In this document: in pieces, positions 1 through 13,159 of the stretch
Position numbering within the stretch: position 1 is the first letter of the stretch
Layout: the number at the start of each line of letters is the position of its first letter
NCBI GenBank assembly: GCA_963277665.1
Contig: OY728131.1
Coordinates: 1,389,634,688 to 1,389,698,687, forward strand
Reading direction: 5' to 3'
Source: Viscum album
Lineage: Eukaryota > Streptophyta > Magnoliopsida > Santalales > Viscaceae
Length of the DNA: 64,000 bases
Made by a program: the position numbers and the translations under genes
The notes under the pieces: generated by a model
Told to the model about the DNA's origin: nothing
Databases searched by the model: none
What the model saw: only the letters and a program-made list of their open reading frames with translations

Positions 1-3000
1 GTAATTATAATATACATATGTATCAGTTACATTTCAATATTTTAATATGATAAGAAAATGGAAACAATATTAATGTGTACGTATGACCAATCTTCTGCAT
101 GGATATTTTATTTCAGTTCAAATATCCAGACAATTTTGAGTACTCTAAATAAAGACATATTTATTTTATATAATATTTTAATCATGTTTTACATTCTATA
201 GTTGATTAAATTACAACCAAATTAATAGGAAGAAAAATTTACAGGTCCAAACATTCTCGAAAAAGTTGGGAATTAACACTCTGAATGATCATATAGATGA
301 ATGATTTCTAATATAAGGGTTATAATATTCTATTAAAGGTATATTAATATTATGATAAATATTAATAGGTTATATTAAAAATTAATAACATTCCTAAAAC
401 ATTATATCCTATTTTTCGGGTGTATTCTCCAAATGAACTTTAATCTAACATATTTTCATGTCAGTTTTTACATCTATGAGATAAATGTCATATTAAATGA
501 TTAATTATTATTTTGAATATAGTACTCATTTTGATATATTATATCATGAATCCTTTTACCTTCATGTTAGTTAATTCAGAAACTTTAATTATCTCATCTA
601 TGGTAGTTTTAGCCATAAATTTATCGATATGTGAATGTTGTGTTTCTATATAATTTTTTTTGTGATTGTTAAATTTATATTAAAAAAATGAATTTCCCAT
701 AGTAATATATATTTGAATTATATAATTATTTTTGATATCCATATTAATGTGTTTTTGAAATTATTATTTAATAAACTACATAACATATTTACATACAGTT
801 TTTACATTGAATGTTAATTGATTTACTATGGAAATATTGAGAAGTATATATACATTAATCAATAAGTATTTTTTATAAAGAATGTTCTTTATTAATTTAA
901 GTTGAATATAAAATATATTAGGAATGAATTAGATATTAAATACATATTTTGTGGACTAGTTAATGAAATCCCCTTGATGAATCGAAAGTGTCATGGCATG
1001 AATTTCTTTTTAAAAACCATTCGCATTTGTAACCAGAATGGTTTAAAAAATCTTATGAATTGTCTTTACAGTGATGGATACATGTACCTAGAAAAAATTG
1101 TGTATTATAATTTTGTATTAACTTCTATTCAGAAATTATTATCAAAAGAATTTTCATTATAAAAATATCTATATATTAATTTCATTATCAGTTTATGGAT
1201 TTCATGGAATTTTTTCCAAACATTTACTATTCCATATTGTCATCTCAATTCCTTATTAATAATTTATTACATGTCATGTTTCCTCAGTTATTTAACTCAC
1301 CTTGTTGATTATTCTCAATAATTAATTATTTATATTACTACATTTAATCTATAATATGCAATTGAGATCACCATTAATTTTATACTTTACCCATGATATG
1401 AATATAAATTCATGAAATGAGTTTCAAATATACAATTTACCATAATTTGATATGTATCCTGGTTTAGTTTCTATTCCATATGTAAAATGGGTATCATATA
1501 TGTAATCTAGTAACTAAAACTATTAACTGATTGGTCTTTCGGGATATGATTCCATGTAATCATGATAATGTAATAATATAAGACACTGACTATTGGATTA
1601 TGGGGATGGGGTGTTAAATAGTTGGTTGATCACTTGGTGTGTTTGAGACACTAAAATCACAAGATTAGTATAGTATTATATAATCACAATGTACCAATAG
1701 TACTCTATTTTAATTAGTTTTTAAAACAAAAAATTACCTACGATATGTGGGATAATTCAATTAATAGTATTTCATTTCTATTGTAAATGTATATATCCAA
1801 ACCAAAAATTTAAAAATATATTTTTTAGTTTCAGATGGGCTCGGATTCTATAAATGATATCAGAGAGGTAATGTAAATGTTTAAGTGAAAATTTCAATTA
1901 AATTATATATTAATTTGGATAGAGGTGTTTTATATTATCTCAATTTCATTGATAATACATCCAGAATATTTTGAATAAAACTGAAATGAGATTTATATGA
2001 TTGATATATATATATGTGTGTGGGTTTTTTATTTTATTTTTATTTAATTAATGTAAACAATTTCATGAAAGAAAATGAATTAAAGTTTAGAATCTAAGAA
2101 TGATTAGTAATCATAGGTGAAAAATGCTAGTTGGGTGGGGTTTAGCAAAGAATAAATGTGTTTAAAAAATTAATTAATAACATATTTATTGGGCCCAAAT
2201 ATCTATATATTCTTACATCTTATTGACAGTAATTGCCTAGCAATATGTTACATACACCACATGGTCATGGGTGAAATTAATAGAAAAAATTATTTTCCCT
2301 CTTTCTAATGCTGCCAATTGGAGTTATATATGGTCCCCCTAAAGGGATACACCACCTAGACTAACATGTCCCACTCATGACACTCCTACAAACAACAAAT
2401 GAGCTTCCAACCCAAGTATTTCCATCTAGTTCAGGTTATTCACAACCAAACTGAACACGAATACCTTCCTAAAATCTGAAAATCTTTCTAGTTACTTGTT
2501 TCAGGTCCAAAAAAATCACACAAAGAATATATTTTACTAGTAAATAGAATTTATATCATGAATTTTTTTAAAAAATAATGATCCATAAGTTATATCAACA
2601 ATTAAATAAATTTATATTATTTATAATTTAATGGATTAATAAGTATTTAATCATATTTAATTAATATTATATAGATTTATAAAATTTTATAGATCATGAT
2701 CTGGTACTAAATCATACATGTTCCATTTTATAATTTATTTAATTTTATTATTTCATCTATTTTTTAAAATTTAAATAATGTTTATTAGATATCATTTTAG
2801 ATCTTCTATAAATCAACCCTTAAAATTTACATGTATAAGGCTATACATGTATACATTAGAAATAAAATAATTTAATATCTAATATTGAGTTTCTTGTCAC
2901 ATTATTGTGGTAATATTTTGTAATGATATGATGTGTTTTTAATGATGTTGTTAAAGTGTAATGTTTACATGAGACAAACCAAGAAAATATGTAGTTTTCT

Positions 3001-5440
3001 TTAGGAACTATAGTTCATGTCAAAATTTAACCCAATTAATTCCATTAAGGTCTTGTTTATTCCATAATTCTCCTAATAGATCAACTATTAGAATAAAACT
3101 CAAAGAAAAATCATTAATTATTTATTTTTTCATTAATGATTAATTTTTTGGGGTTTTTTGGTTGATATATGATAACATAGGATATTTAGTGTTATTTCAT
3201 AGGCAAAATAAATTAAAATTCATAACAAATTACATTTATTAATCCCTAAATATGTTATGAATACTACAACATTAGAACAAGAAAGATAATTAGAATCATA
3301 TTTTAGTTGAAAAGTTAAATAAATAACATTAAAACCCGTCAAAACAATATATAGTTATATATGATTCCAGCCATTGGAATAAAAATGAAAATATATATAG
3401 GGGTTCAATTTATAAATTTTTTAGGGTGGAAAAAAGAGATATTGGAAGATATAAATAAAATATAATCAATGAATTACATAGAGAAATCATTTTAAATTTT
3501 TCGTTAAATTGTTGAGTGAATCTATGTTTGGGATTGAAAAGATATGGGAAAACACCCAACAAATCAAATAGCCATATGTTAATGTGGATGCCCTAAAAAA
3601 ATCATTCCTTACACTCTAAAATTAGATGAAATTTCATATATCAATGAATAAATATAGGTTTAACATTCATCTGACACTATAATTCTTAAGAAATTATGTA
3701 TTATGAATTTAGTAGTTGAGGGAAACTATAATTTGAATAAAATAGTGATAAAGACGTAAAATTAATAAAAATTTCCAAACAATGGTAATCATTATGGGAG
3801 TAATAAAAATTAAATGGTTTTTTTCAATAAAATGGAAATTAATACCATATAAAAATATGATAAATACTAAAAAACCAACACATATTAACAGGTATAATCT
3901 TCCAAGAGAGGTCTATGAGCTTATGCATAGCACTATAATATAAAATGAAAATAAATACTCTAGAATACCCATTTCATAATGTGCCATTGAAGGAAGTAAT
4001 TGATGATAAAATGTATAATCCGGGGGGACTTATAGATGAAAAATTTAATTATTCATCATAATGTAATCATAAATGTCCAATGGATTGGGAAAACAATACA
4101 AGGACATTCATGGTTACAACATAATCTCTTATATCCAAGAAGGATGCAGGGACAAATTCCTTCAACAAATGAATGAATGTTTCCTCACTATAAAAATATT
4201 GTATGTTGAAATATCAAAATTAGTAGAGTTATCGTATAATCATAATAATATAGTTCATTAATAAATTAGAAAAATTTGGATTTATTTTAAATGACTATCA
4301 TTAATTATATTTATTTCTTTCATCCCTGTCACCTAGTTATATTGGTGTATTTAAAATTATGAAAGAAATAATACATACAATGAACCTAAAAATATTTTGG
4401 GTTTAGTTTTATAATATGAATAGAATGTAATGAAATAAAAATATATAGTTATTATGTATAATAAGAAGAAATAAAATGAGAAAAATAAAATATAAGTCAT
4501 TACACCAAATGAACCTTTGAAATATCCTTCTAAAAAATTATGATAAAGATGGAGTGCATCTAATATGAGGCTATTTTGTTTTAATATAGAAAGGATCATC
4601 ATCTAATGTTAAAGAATAATAAAATAATAAAATATTAAATTGAAGCTCCTACCTCATGTTTATTCATTATTGAATGTATTATTTCAATTTAAATTCATTA
4701 GTATTTGATATAAAATATGAATTATATATTTTTAACCAAATATATGAACCATATAATATTAAAATAATGATACGACTGAAGTTATTTATTTTGTTTCTTA
4801 TAGAGATAAACACCTATAAAATCTAGATAAGACCAGATACTCATATCAATGGTGGATAGATTCTTATATTTGAAATCTAATATTATGTAATGCACCTTTC
4901 GAGAACACTATATAAGTAAAATTTTTAGACATATTGAAATTTAATTTCAAATAAAAATTATTTGTTTTATGTTACAATAATTAATCAAAGGATAATATTT
5001 TAATGGACCATAGATATACAATTTGAAAATTTTATAATGAATAAAATGTTTTTAAAATCAAATAATTCCCTATTGTGAAATGATAATTCTGGTTTATCTA
5101 AATCCAGAATCAATTATAATGTGTATACCAAATTGGGAGTATAGATTGCATAGAGTGAAATATATCATGCATGTGACGTGATATCTTATTTGGTGTAATG
5201 ATCTAGAAACATTTTCATATTATATGTGATAAATCCAAAAAAAATCTAGAAATATAATAGAATGTTTTCTGTGATCTATTTCAAGTAGATGGTAGTGGAA
5301 ATTTTAGAAACATCATGAAATTAATTTAATAAATTTATGAATATAATAATGAAATATTAAATATTCACGGGGATATTATAAAATAATCTACAATAATTTA
5401 AGCCAAATAAAATCATAACTATGTGTTTATTAATAATTAA
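1..5440. other. AT-rich region, no gene recognised
   Basis: Very AT-rich DNA with short reading frames only. The longest open frames (about 60-90 codons, for example around 902-1162, 4073-4261 and 4357-4602) have the biased composition expected by chance in AT-rich DNA and show no motif I recognise. A slightly less AT-rich patch at about 2220-2510 also has no recognisable coding content. No LTR ends, tandem arrays or RNA genes were seen. It may be old repeat DNA too decayed to identify by eye. Confidence 0.5.
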
Positions 5441-6075
5441 CTCCATACCCAAAGGCTATAAAAATTGAAATACCTTTTCACCCATTTAAACTGGGATTAG
5501 GGGAAAAATACATTTATAGAAAGCCCAAAGCCATGAAGGAAAAATACATGACCCAATGGAGAAGAATAATGAATCCAAAAACATGACAGAGATGGCCCAA
5601 ACAACATGAAACACTAATACAGACCCTCCCATGAAAATGTGGATATAATAAACGAAGCACCCAAAAATAGTATGGCTACACAGCAGGCATTACACCATAT
5701 AGAAATGCATCATTCTTGGTATAGATGGATAAATCCATAACATATTGTACGATAAATATGGAAACTCTAAATTATTGGGTGTATCTTCCGAAGCCCCATT
5801 AATATACTTACATGGGAATGAAGTCTGAAAACCCAAAATCCACATTTAAAGACAATCAAACCCACCGTAAGACATCGCCACACGCCCGGACACTTGAAGA
5901 TGCACCCTATTCCACCTGAAAACCATCACCACCAAGGCTAACCTGCTATCACCACTAGATTCCTTAAATGACCGCACTGAAAACGAATAGACCACTATCA
6001 CCATTAATGGCCTAAGACACAATATGTACCCCCCTTGGCATTGATCAGACCACTAGAATCCCATAAAGTAGAATC
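5441..6075. other. Less AT-rich island of unknown origin
   Basis: This patch is visibly richer in G and C, and in CC/CA-rich runs, than the DNA on either side. Stops interrupt all frames and I recognise no domain. It could be a fragment of an old transposable element or gene; the sequence does not decide. Confidence 0.3.
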
Positions 6076-7741
6076 ATACACCAGAATCCATATCCAATTC
6101 ATATATTTTATTATACGAAGGTATAAATTATATATAAATTACATGTGTTTTGAATAAAATTATTAATTAAGTGTATTTTAGATAAAAAACATGCATCAAA
6201 TAAAAAAATTATATTACATCTCAGTAAACCATACTAATATATTTTAATGAAATTAGTTTATTCCATGAGATATACATTTTATAGTTAAGTGATATAATAT
6301 ATTTACATGAAGGTTCATATATATATTTTGAGATAGTTGGAGAAAGATAAACATGGATAATTTTTTGTATTGGGATGTGAATATTGTGGGAATAAGAACA
6401 ACATCTATAAGAGCTCATGGAAATAGAATTTAATCAGGACACAAACAACATTATAATGATAAAGACAAATATATGAGTTTTTATAATAACTGGGTTGGTG
6501 ATATATTATTTATTGACAATAATAAATCTCCATCATATAATTCTTAAATAAATATAAAATAAGTTAAAATTTACTATAGGTTGTGAATTCATGATTAGAT
6601 AACATGTTATTATCTCATGTCTCAATTTTATTAATTCACCCAGTTTATATAAATACAATTTGGAAATAATGGATTTTAAAGAGGGAACTTGACATGGATG
6701 GAAATGTGATTCTCTATAAAGAAGCATTTTATTATAAATGAGTTATATCATTCTAGGTGTTGAATGTGTCAAAAAGTTTCTCAAAAATGTATATCATGAA
6801 ATTCATTTTAATTCATAATTTCATAATAATAACCATTAATATTAATTTAATGTTCAAAATATCCAATTTTGTATCAAAATAATTGTTAAATAACATGATA
6901 TTAAATAGTATGTTTATTTATAAGAGGTTTTCTTGGTGCATTATTGTATTCTAAGTGATATATGTCCATAAAATATTTTATACAAGTTATTAGTCTTACG
7001 ATTAGTTATTAAGGGGTTGGATGTATCCCTTCTGATGTTCACCAAAAAGTAGGAATCCATGTTTTAGGGAATAAGATCTACATAGATTGATCGATGAGTT
7101 TCCCATGAAATACGTTAATGTATTCAAATTGAAATGGTATTAAAAAATACATGTTTTAATAATTCAAAAGAGAATTATAACATATGAATCATGACATAAA
7201 GCTCCCTATGATGATATGATTAATTCATAAAAGGTGATTATGATGATTTGTTGAACTAAAAATTCATTACTTATAGATCCATCACAAATACAATTCTATG
7301 TTCTATATTTTATATACTAAATACATACATTATGATTGGAAAATAAAAAATAAATCATGGAAAACTACACCTAGTGGTAGATAAAACTATCAAATATTAC
7401 AAAATGAAATACAATGGATAATTACATTGTATATGGAGATAGGGAATAATAGTTATCATAATGGGTCCAAAAACTATAATTCATATTGATCAACATTATC
7501 GATTATCATAGTTAGTTTATGGAAATTTGAAAGAGAATAATTAATTCAAGTGGACTTTATATCTAAAATTACTATGTATGATGAGGATTTTGATATATAA
7601 AAAAGAAGTGATATATGTATATAATTATTTTTTCATATTTTTATAATTTTACTAAGAATATAAAATATTACAACAATATATATTGAGATAATATTACAAT
7701 TATGGAATATATAATGGTTCTGATAGGGGACGAATGGTATA
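6076..7741. other. AT-rich flank upstream of element B
   Basis: AT-rich DNA leading up to the left LTR of element B. The small minus-strand frames at 6221-6418 and 6533-6727 have no recognisable motif. The five bases before the LTR (7737-7741, GTATA) are not repeated directly after the right LTR, so no clean target duplication is visible for B. Confidence 0.45.
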
Positions 7742-8464
7742 TGTAACACCAAGAGATTTTATGAGAATTTATTTACTTATTTTGTTATATGCAAAGGAAT
7801 ATTTCACAACACACTACAGTAGCTTGGATTGCGTTGCACGCAATCACGACCTTCCTCGATAGCGTGTATAATACGCAAGACCGAGTTTCACTAAAAATAT
7901 ATATATTATTATAATATTATAAACTAGTCGTTATGAATATTATTAAATAAATTTTTAATTTTATAACATTATAATTTATCTTACACATTTTCTAGAATGA
8001 GGTATGAAAACAAAATCAGTTTTTTGGATAAAATAAGTAATTAAAAAAATGCAATTCTACCACCTGTTCATGGCGCACCAAATTTAAATCTAGTTTTTTG
8101 GAATTTTCATAAGTTCAATTTGACGAAATAAAATTATTCTTTGAAATCAAGAAATAAAAATATACTTTGGATAAATTTTTCATATTATTTTGGTAACTTT
8201 CATATTTTGATGAATAGTAAAAACACACTATATTTTAATTAAAAACAACTTTTATCATCAAAATAATTTATATAGATAAAATATAATAGTGAATGGTTTT
8301 TAAGTATAAATAGAATATATTTTTACCATTTAATATAATGTATGTCAGTAGCAATAATTTTACATTGAATTCATAGTTAAAAAAATTTAAATCTTTGGCA
8401 ATGTTTTAACTTTTAAAACCCGTTTGCTTAAGAATGTGATTAATTTTAAATTAATTACTGCAAC
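7742..8464 (+). repeat. Element B 5' LTR, first part
   Basis: It begins TGTAACAC and aligns base by base with the start of the 3' LTR (TGTTACAC at 27416). It stops at 8464, where element A is inserted. The matching point in the 3' LTR lies near 28130. The part is 723 bp; with the second part the LTR totals 3599 bp against 3600 bp for the 3' LTR. Confidence 0.92.
8460..8464. repeat. Target-site duplication of element A, left copy (GCAAC)
   Basis: GCAAC directly precedes the TG end of element A. It is identical to 19794-19798 after A's other end. Five bases is the usual Ty3/gypsy duplication length. Confidence 0.93.
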
Positions 8465-9240
8465 TGTCATGACCCTTCATCGGGGATCGTGCTGTGAGTA
8501 CCCCACGCCTGCCTTCCATAGGCAAGGGGCTGGTGACTAGCACCAAGGCATAAATCCCCAAAAAAGGGAAGGCATTGCCTTTTTAAAGTAAACCACAAAC
8601 ACCACAGAGCAAACAGGTAGAAGTAAACACTAAGTAAAAACCGGTACAAAAGTAAGTACAGAAAAGTAAGTGGGCCAGTATACAAACCCAAACTGAAATT
8701 AAAGTAAAACTGGAAAGGGAAAACAGAAACTGAAAAGTAAAGTCGCAATGTCGAGCTATCCACGGAAAATCCCACCTGAAGGGTGGGTACAGATAGCCTC
8801 CACTGCTCCTCGGGTCCAGCCGACCGCTCCGAGTATGTACCGCCCAGTGGTCCACCTCTAGGCACCGTCCTGCTCCGCAAGCCTCAACCACGATCAGCGA
8901 TGTCCGTCGTCTACAACCAACACAATGTAGTACGGGCATAGCCCGTGCAGGGGTGAGTATAAACTACTCAGTAGGGACCCCGAGACCCCTGAAGGTCTCC
9001 CTAAATCCACAAAGGAAAATCCACAATGGAAAGATACAATCACGAAGTAAAATCCGACACTACTTAGGTATATTCCCATACATATAGATAAGTCTTCAAT
9101 TCTTGGTCGGCTCCAACATCCGAGATCAAGTACATCCCAGTCCACATAGGAATGAAAAACAGGATTCAGCTCACACAGGTTTGCTTCTTCGTATGACGAT
9201 AAATATGATCATATATATCCACTGATTCATCTAAGCCGTC

Positions 9241-9455
9241 GGACCCACAAAGGATCGATAGGTTCCAACCCCCGCAATGACCCACAAAGGATCTGACCCA
9301 CAAAGAATCGATAGTTAACTAACCCCCGCAAAGACCCACACAGGATCAGACCCACACAGGATATGTAGTCGCTGGCTCACACAGAACCGCTGAGCACTGA
9401 CCCACACAGGATCGGACCCACACAGGATCGACAACACTTATCCACATAGGATCGC
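9241..9455. repeat. Short degenerate tandem array in element A 3' LTR
   Basis: A run of units of the form GACCCACANAGGATC, spaced about 15 to 45 bp, with degenerate copies such as TCCACATAGGATC at the end. The same array lies in the other LTR at 17356-17569, so it was part of the LTR before insertion. Confidence 0.75.
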
Positions 9456-10059
9456 TGAGTGATGTATTTTTCGCCGTCGAATCCACTGAGGATCTCTGTA
9501 CAGTCATCGTAGTAGTAGTAGTCGCAACCATCTCTAGGGTTCCCGCACACAGCAAGCTCATTCGGGAGGGTCCGCTCCACGAGCCGAGAGGCTGATACAT
9601 CAACTAACACATAGTCCAGAGTTGATGTATCCAAAAGTTCCGTATTGTCCACAGGAACTCAACGTCGCAGACGGCGCATCAATCAAACCCCCGGTCTGAG
9701 AGTTATTGGCTTTTTCGTGCAAGGGGCCCGGTTGGTTTTTAAGGAAAAACTAACCCGACCGTACTCCACCTGCGTCCAAACCTTGGGCGGAGTAAGACAA
9801 AAGATCTGTCTCACTAAGAGGAATCCAACAAAGTCTACGGCATGCCAATCGGGCATCCGGCGCTCATGTTATGAGCGTTTCCGCTGTGAGGGCCCGGTTG
9901 GTTTCGTGTACGAACCAACTCGGATGAACCCAAAGTATTAAGAAACATTGAGTGTGATATGTCGAAATGACCGCCTCGATCCAAGGACCAAATCACCGCT
10001 GACGGTGCATCGTTCGGATGTCCGTAGCCCATGATATGGGAAAAAGGCAAAAAAGGGTC

Positions 10060-10660
10060 CGAAAATGGGGGTTTTGTGCCCGGACAGACCCGGGTCCGGG
10101 TCGGCCCGAGACCCCCTCGGTCAGCCCGAACCGGGCGGCCCGGCTGGGCGCGGCCCGGCTCGCTGGCGCGTGGCGCTAGCTGGCGGGGCCGATCGGCCGA
10201 GCTGTTCGGTTATGCGGGGTGGGGGGGGGGGGGGGGGGCTGCCCCCCGCCGTTCGGAAACCGCGACCCCAATTAAGGGGCCGCTCAGCTGGACAGTCGGG
10301 GGTTTTGACCCCCGGCTCTTCCCCTGTCCGGCCGCCCGCCCTGGCCAGCCGGTTCATGCTCCACGGGACGGGTGACGACCGGTCCCCTCCTTGCTCCGAC
10401 TTCGGCGGCCCGTCTCCAGCCGCCGGTCACCCTGCTTCGTCGCGGCCCGGAACCGGCCGCAACCTTGGTCGTCCGGTGCGGCGCGATGGTGCCCTGCTCT
10501 TCCACCGCTACCTCGCTCCGTCCGCGGTGTCTTTTGGTTTTTCCGTCATGGCGCGATGGTGTCGTGTCCTTGTTCGTTTCCACGGCGTGGCACGACGGCG
10601 CCACACATTCCTTGTCGCACGATCACACGCGGTGTGATGGCACCGCGCCATACTCGTTTC
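10060..10660. repeat. GC-rich, CpG-rich module inside element A 3' LTR
   Basis: About 600 bp of strongly GC-rich DNA (CGGCCCGG-like and GCGCGATGGTG-like motifs) inside an otherwise balanced LTR in an AT-rich window. The matching part of the 5' LTR is 18170-18690 and is also GC-rich. Overlapping open frames on both strands here are a by-product of low AT content and match nothing I know. The module could hold regulatory sequence; nothing seen proves it. Confidence 0.6.
10216..10238 (+). repeat. G-run (GGGGT plus 18 G)
   Basis: A homopolymer of 18 G at 10221-10238, preceded by GGGGT. The 5' LTR lacks this run and about 90 bp around it, so it arose or expanded in this copy or was lost from the other. 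The exact length is liable to sequencing error. Confidence 0.85.
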
Positions 10661-11741
10661 AAACCACAAAGAAACAAACACACAGATAAGGGAGGAGGGT
10701 CGGCCATGTTTGTGCGATCCGGCCCTCTCTCGTTAATCTATAGCATTTGGTCGTATTTTCACAAATAATGACAAAGTGGTAAACACGAACAAAAATAATT
10801 AAATAACCCCTACCTTGAGCGTAGCTAGAATGGGGGTTCGCCATGGAAAACGACGTCGTGATGTGAAGCTCTGTATGTTGATGGAGAATGCCCGAGGAGG
10901 AAGTGGTGTCTCTTTTTCATTGACACGGGAAGAAGATCGAAAGAGGTTTCTTCGTCAATCTTCGAAAAAAGGGGTCACGCACCGGCTGTGGAGAGGAGAA
11001 GAGATGACACATCGATCTCTTCTTACGGTGACAGCGTTCTTCGTCGAAGTCTTAGTGTTCTTCGTGATGAAGATGAAAACACCCAAGAGCTCTCTCCTCA
11101 ATTGTCCACACACAACATCCAACCAAAATAAATTAAGGCTCATCTTTATCTTATTAAATCATGCCACAATTCAAAAATTCAATACTTAATTTAATAAATT
11201 GAATTGTTGTGTTGGCATACTTAAAGAGAGGAGAGGAAAAGTCACCCAACACAACTTAAGTGGGGGGTTTAGAGGAGTTATAGAGTTAAGGAAATTGAAA
11301 TTTTGGGGGCTCGTGTGGGCCCAACCTCACCTTTAATCCACTCAACAGAAACATACAATCAGTGGGTCCCACCATAACTCCTACACTTAGGTTCTAACTC
11401 ATAGGGAAGAGAAATAAAATTCTTAACGAAATTTTATTTCACTCACACTTAATCCACAAAATTAAACAACTCATATCGAGCAAACGCATCACCAGAAAAG
11501 GTGTTCCTATGAAATTACAGGCACTACAGTTCCATCGGTGACCTCAGAATTTGATTCCGAACATCGGTTCAAAAGATATCAATTCCTGCTCGTTCGTTCC
11601 CTGAACGTACCCGACCTAAACTTCAGATAGAAATTCCGGGCACACCGGGCCTCGGAATCATGTGCCGTCAGAAACTGCGTTCTTATAAAATCCCAAAGAA
11701 AATTAAGAAAAAATTTCCCTTGAATTTTACGAGTCATTGCA

Positions 11742-11756
11742 TTACTCCCACCTTCG
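11742..11756 (-). other. Element A polypurine tract
   Basis: On the minus strand this reads GAAGGTGGGAGTAAT, directly before the TG start of the 3' LTR. Purine-rich tracts here prime plus-strand DNA synthesis in LTR retrotransposons. Confidence 0.75.
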
Positions 11757-11769
11757 GGCATTACGTCCC

Positions 11770-13150
11770 CGTAATGATACATCATAAGATAGGGAAACAA
11801 AAGTGGGTACTGAGCATGCATCTGGGCCTCCCGCTCCCAATTTCTCTCCTATAGGTTCTCGTGCTTCAATCTGATCCGTACAAGATGAATCGATCATCCA
11901 CGTAAGAACCACTCCTATCGATCCTCGATTTCCACCGGGACCTCTGCAAAAGTCACCCCATCATCAGCGTCAAGCTCCCCATGGTCAATGATATGCATCG
12001 AGTCATGCACGTATCTCCTCAGCTGAGATACGTGGAAGACGTCATGCACCCTGTGCAACTGAGGTGGTAGAGCCAGGCGATAATCCATCTCGCCAATCCT
12101 ACTGAGGACCTGGAATGGTCCGATGAAGCGTGAAGACAACTTGCCGCCCCAGCCAAATCTCTGTAATCCACGTCTTGGTGTGACACGCAGGAAGACGTGG
12201 TCGCCATCCTCGAACTCTAGTGGCCTCCTCCCCTGTCAGTATATGACTTCTGTCGGCTCTGAGCTTTCCTCATCCGCTCTTGGATGACCTGGACCTTCTC
12301 TGTCGTGGCCTGGACCATCTCTGGTCCCACATGTGCTGACTCCCCAGGTTCTGTCCAGCACAAAGGAGATCAGCAATGTCGGTCATACAACGCCTCATAT
12401 GGTGTCATCCCGATGGTGAAGTGGTAGCTGTAGTTGTATGTGAACTCCAAAAAGGGTAGGTGGTCCTCCCAGCTGCGGCCAAAGACGAGGATACATTCGT
12501 AGAGCATGTCCTCGAGTGTCTGAATGGTCCTCTCCGTCTGACCATTCGTCTGAGGGTGAATGGCTGTGCTAAGACGTAGCTGTGTCACGAACGCCTCCTG
12601 CAACTCCTTCCAAAGACGGGAAGTGAAGCGAGCATCTTGATCGGAGATGATATATAATGTTACACCATGAAGCCATACAATCTCCTGAACGTAAAGTCGT
12701 CCCATGCTCTCCACTGAGCCCTGGTCTCTAATGGGTAAGAAGTGTGCCGACTTGGTGAGTCAGTCGAAAATCACCCAAATGGAGTCGTCACCTCTGGAAG
12801 TGCGTGGAAGTCCAGTCACGAAGTCCATAGATATCTCGTCCCACTTCCACTCCAGGACCTCTAAGGGTTATATGAAGCTTTCTGGTACCTAGTGCTCTGC
12901 CTTCACCTGCTGGCAGGTGAGGTATCGAGAAACGAACTCTTCCATAGCCTTCTTCATGCCCGGACACCAGTGTTGTCATCTGAGATCCTGGTACATCTTC
13001 ACCACTCTAGGATGTACCTCCAAAGGATAAGTGTGAAACTCTCTCAGCACCTCCTCTCTTAAAGCAACTGGTACCATGGTACGTCCTCTAAAAGGGAAAT
13101 TGTGCTCTTCTCCATAGGAGAAACCATCAGGTGCATGTCCTGAGGATATC
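11770..13150 (-). pseudogene. Element A integrase with C-terminal tail (broken)
   Basis: The integrase would insert the cDNA copy into chromosomal DNA. The catalytic core is recognisable. The first Asp is in MDFVTGL (12823-12825), the second in SDQDARF (12640-12642) and the Glu in NGQTERT (12532-12534). The last two are 36 residues apart, as in the D-35-E core, and all three are kept. PYEALY follows, and after a frameshift near 12240 come the GPF motif and VHDVFHVS of the C-terminal domain (11915-12210). A further decayed stretch to about 11770 matches the chromodomain-like tail of such elements (NWERE, then YPLLF). In-frame stops lie between core and C-terminal domain and in the tail. It cannot make a full protein. 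Confidence 0.9.
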
Positions 13151-13159
13151 TGTTCACGC

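Larger units (their letters stand above)
8465..11741 (-). repeat. Element A 3' LTR (left copy)
   Basis: A 3277-bp LTR with TG at 8465 and CA at 11740-11741. It aligns along its length with 16582-19793. By hand count about 20 of the first 116 aligned positions differ; later stretches look more similar. Compared with the other LTR it has extra GC-rich sequence with an 18-G run near 10221. It lacks about 31 bp around 11244 that carry a TATA-like box in the 5' LTR. Confidence 0.93.

Noticed and set aside
902..1162. 86-codon plus-strand frame as a gene
   Set aside because: It depends on a non-ATG start, has AT-driven composition and shows no motif or conserved neighbour.
9241..9455. CRISPR-like array
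   Set aside because: Units are degenerate, spacing varies, and the array is part of a plant LTR repeated in the other LTR.
8467..10768. Many overlapping open frames of 80-190 codons in element A's left LTR
   Set aside because: They lie on both strands in a GC-rich, non-coding LTR, differ from the matching frames in the other LTR and contain no known domain. They follow from the scarcity of AT-rich stop codons.
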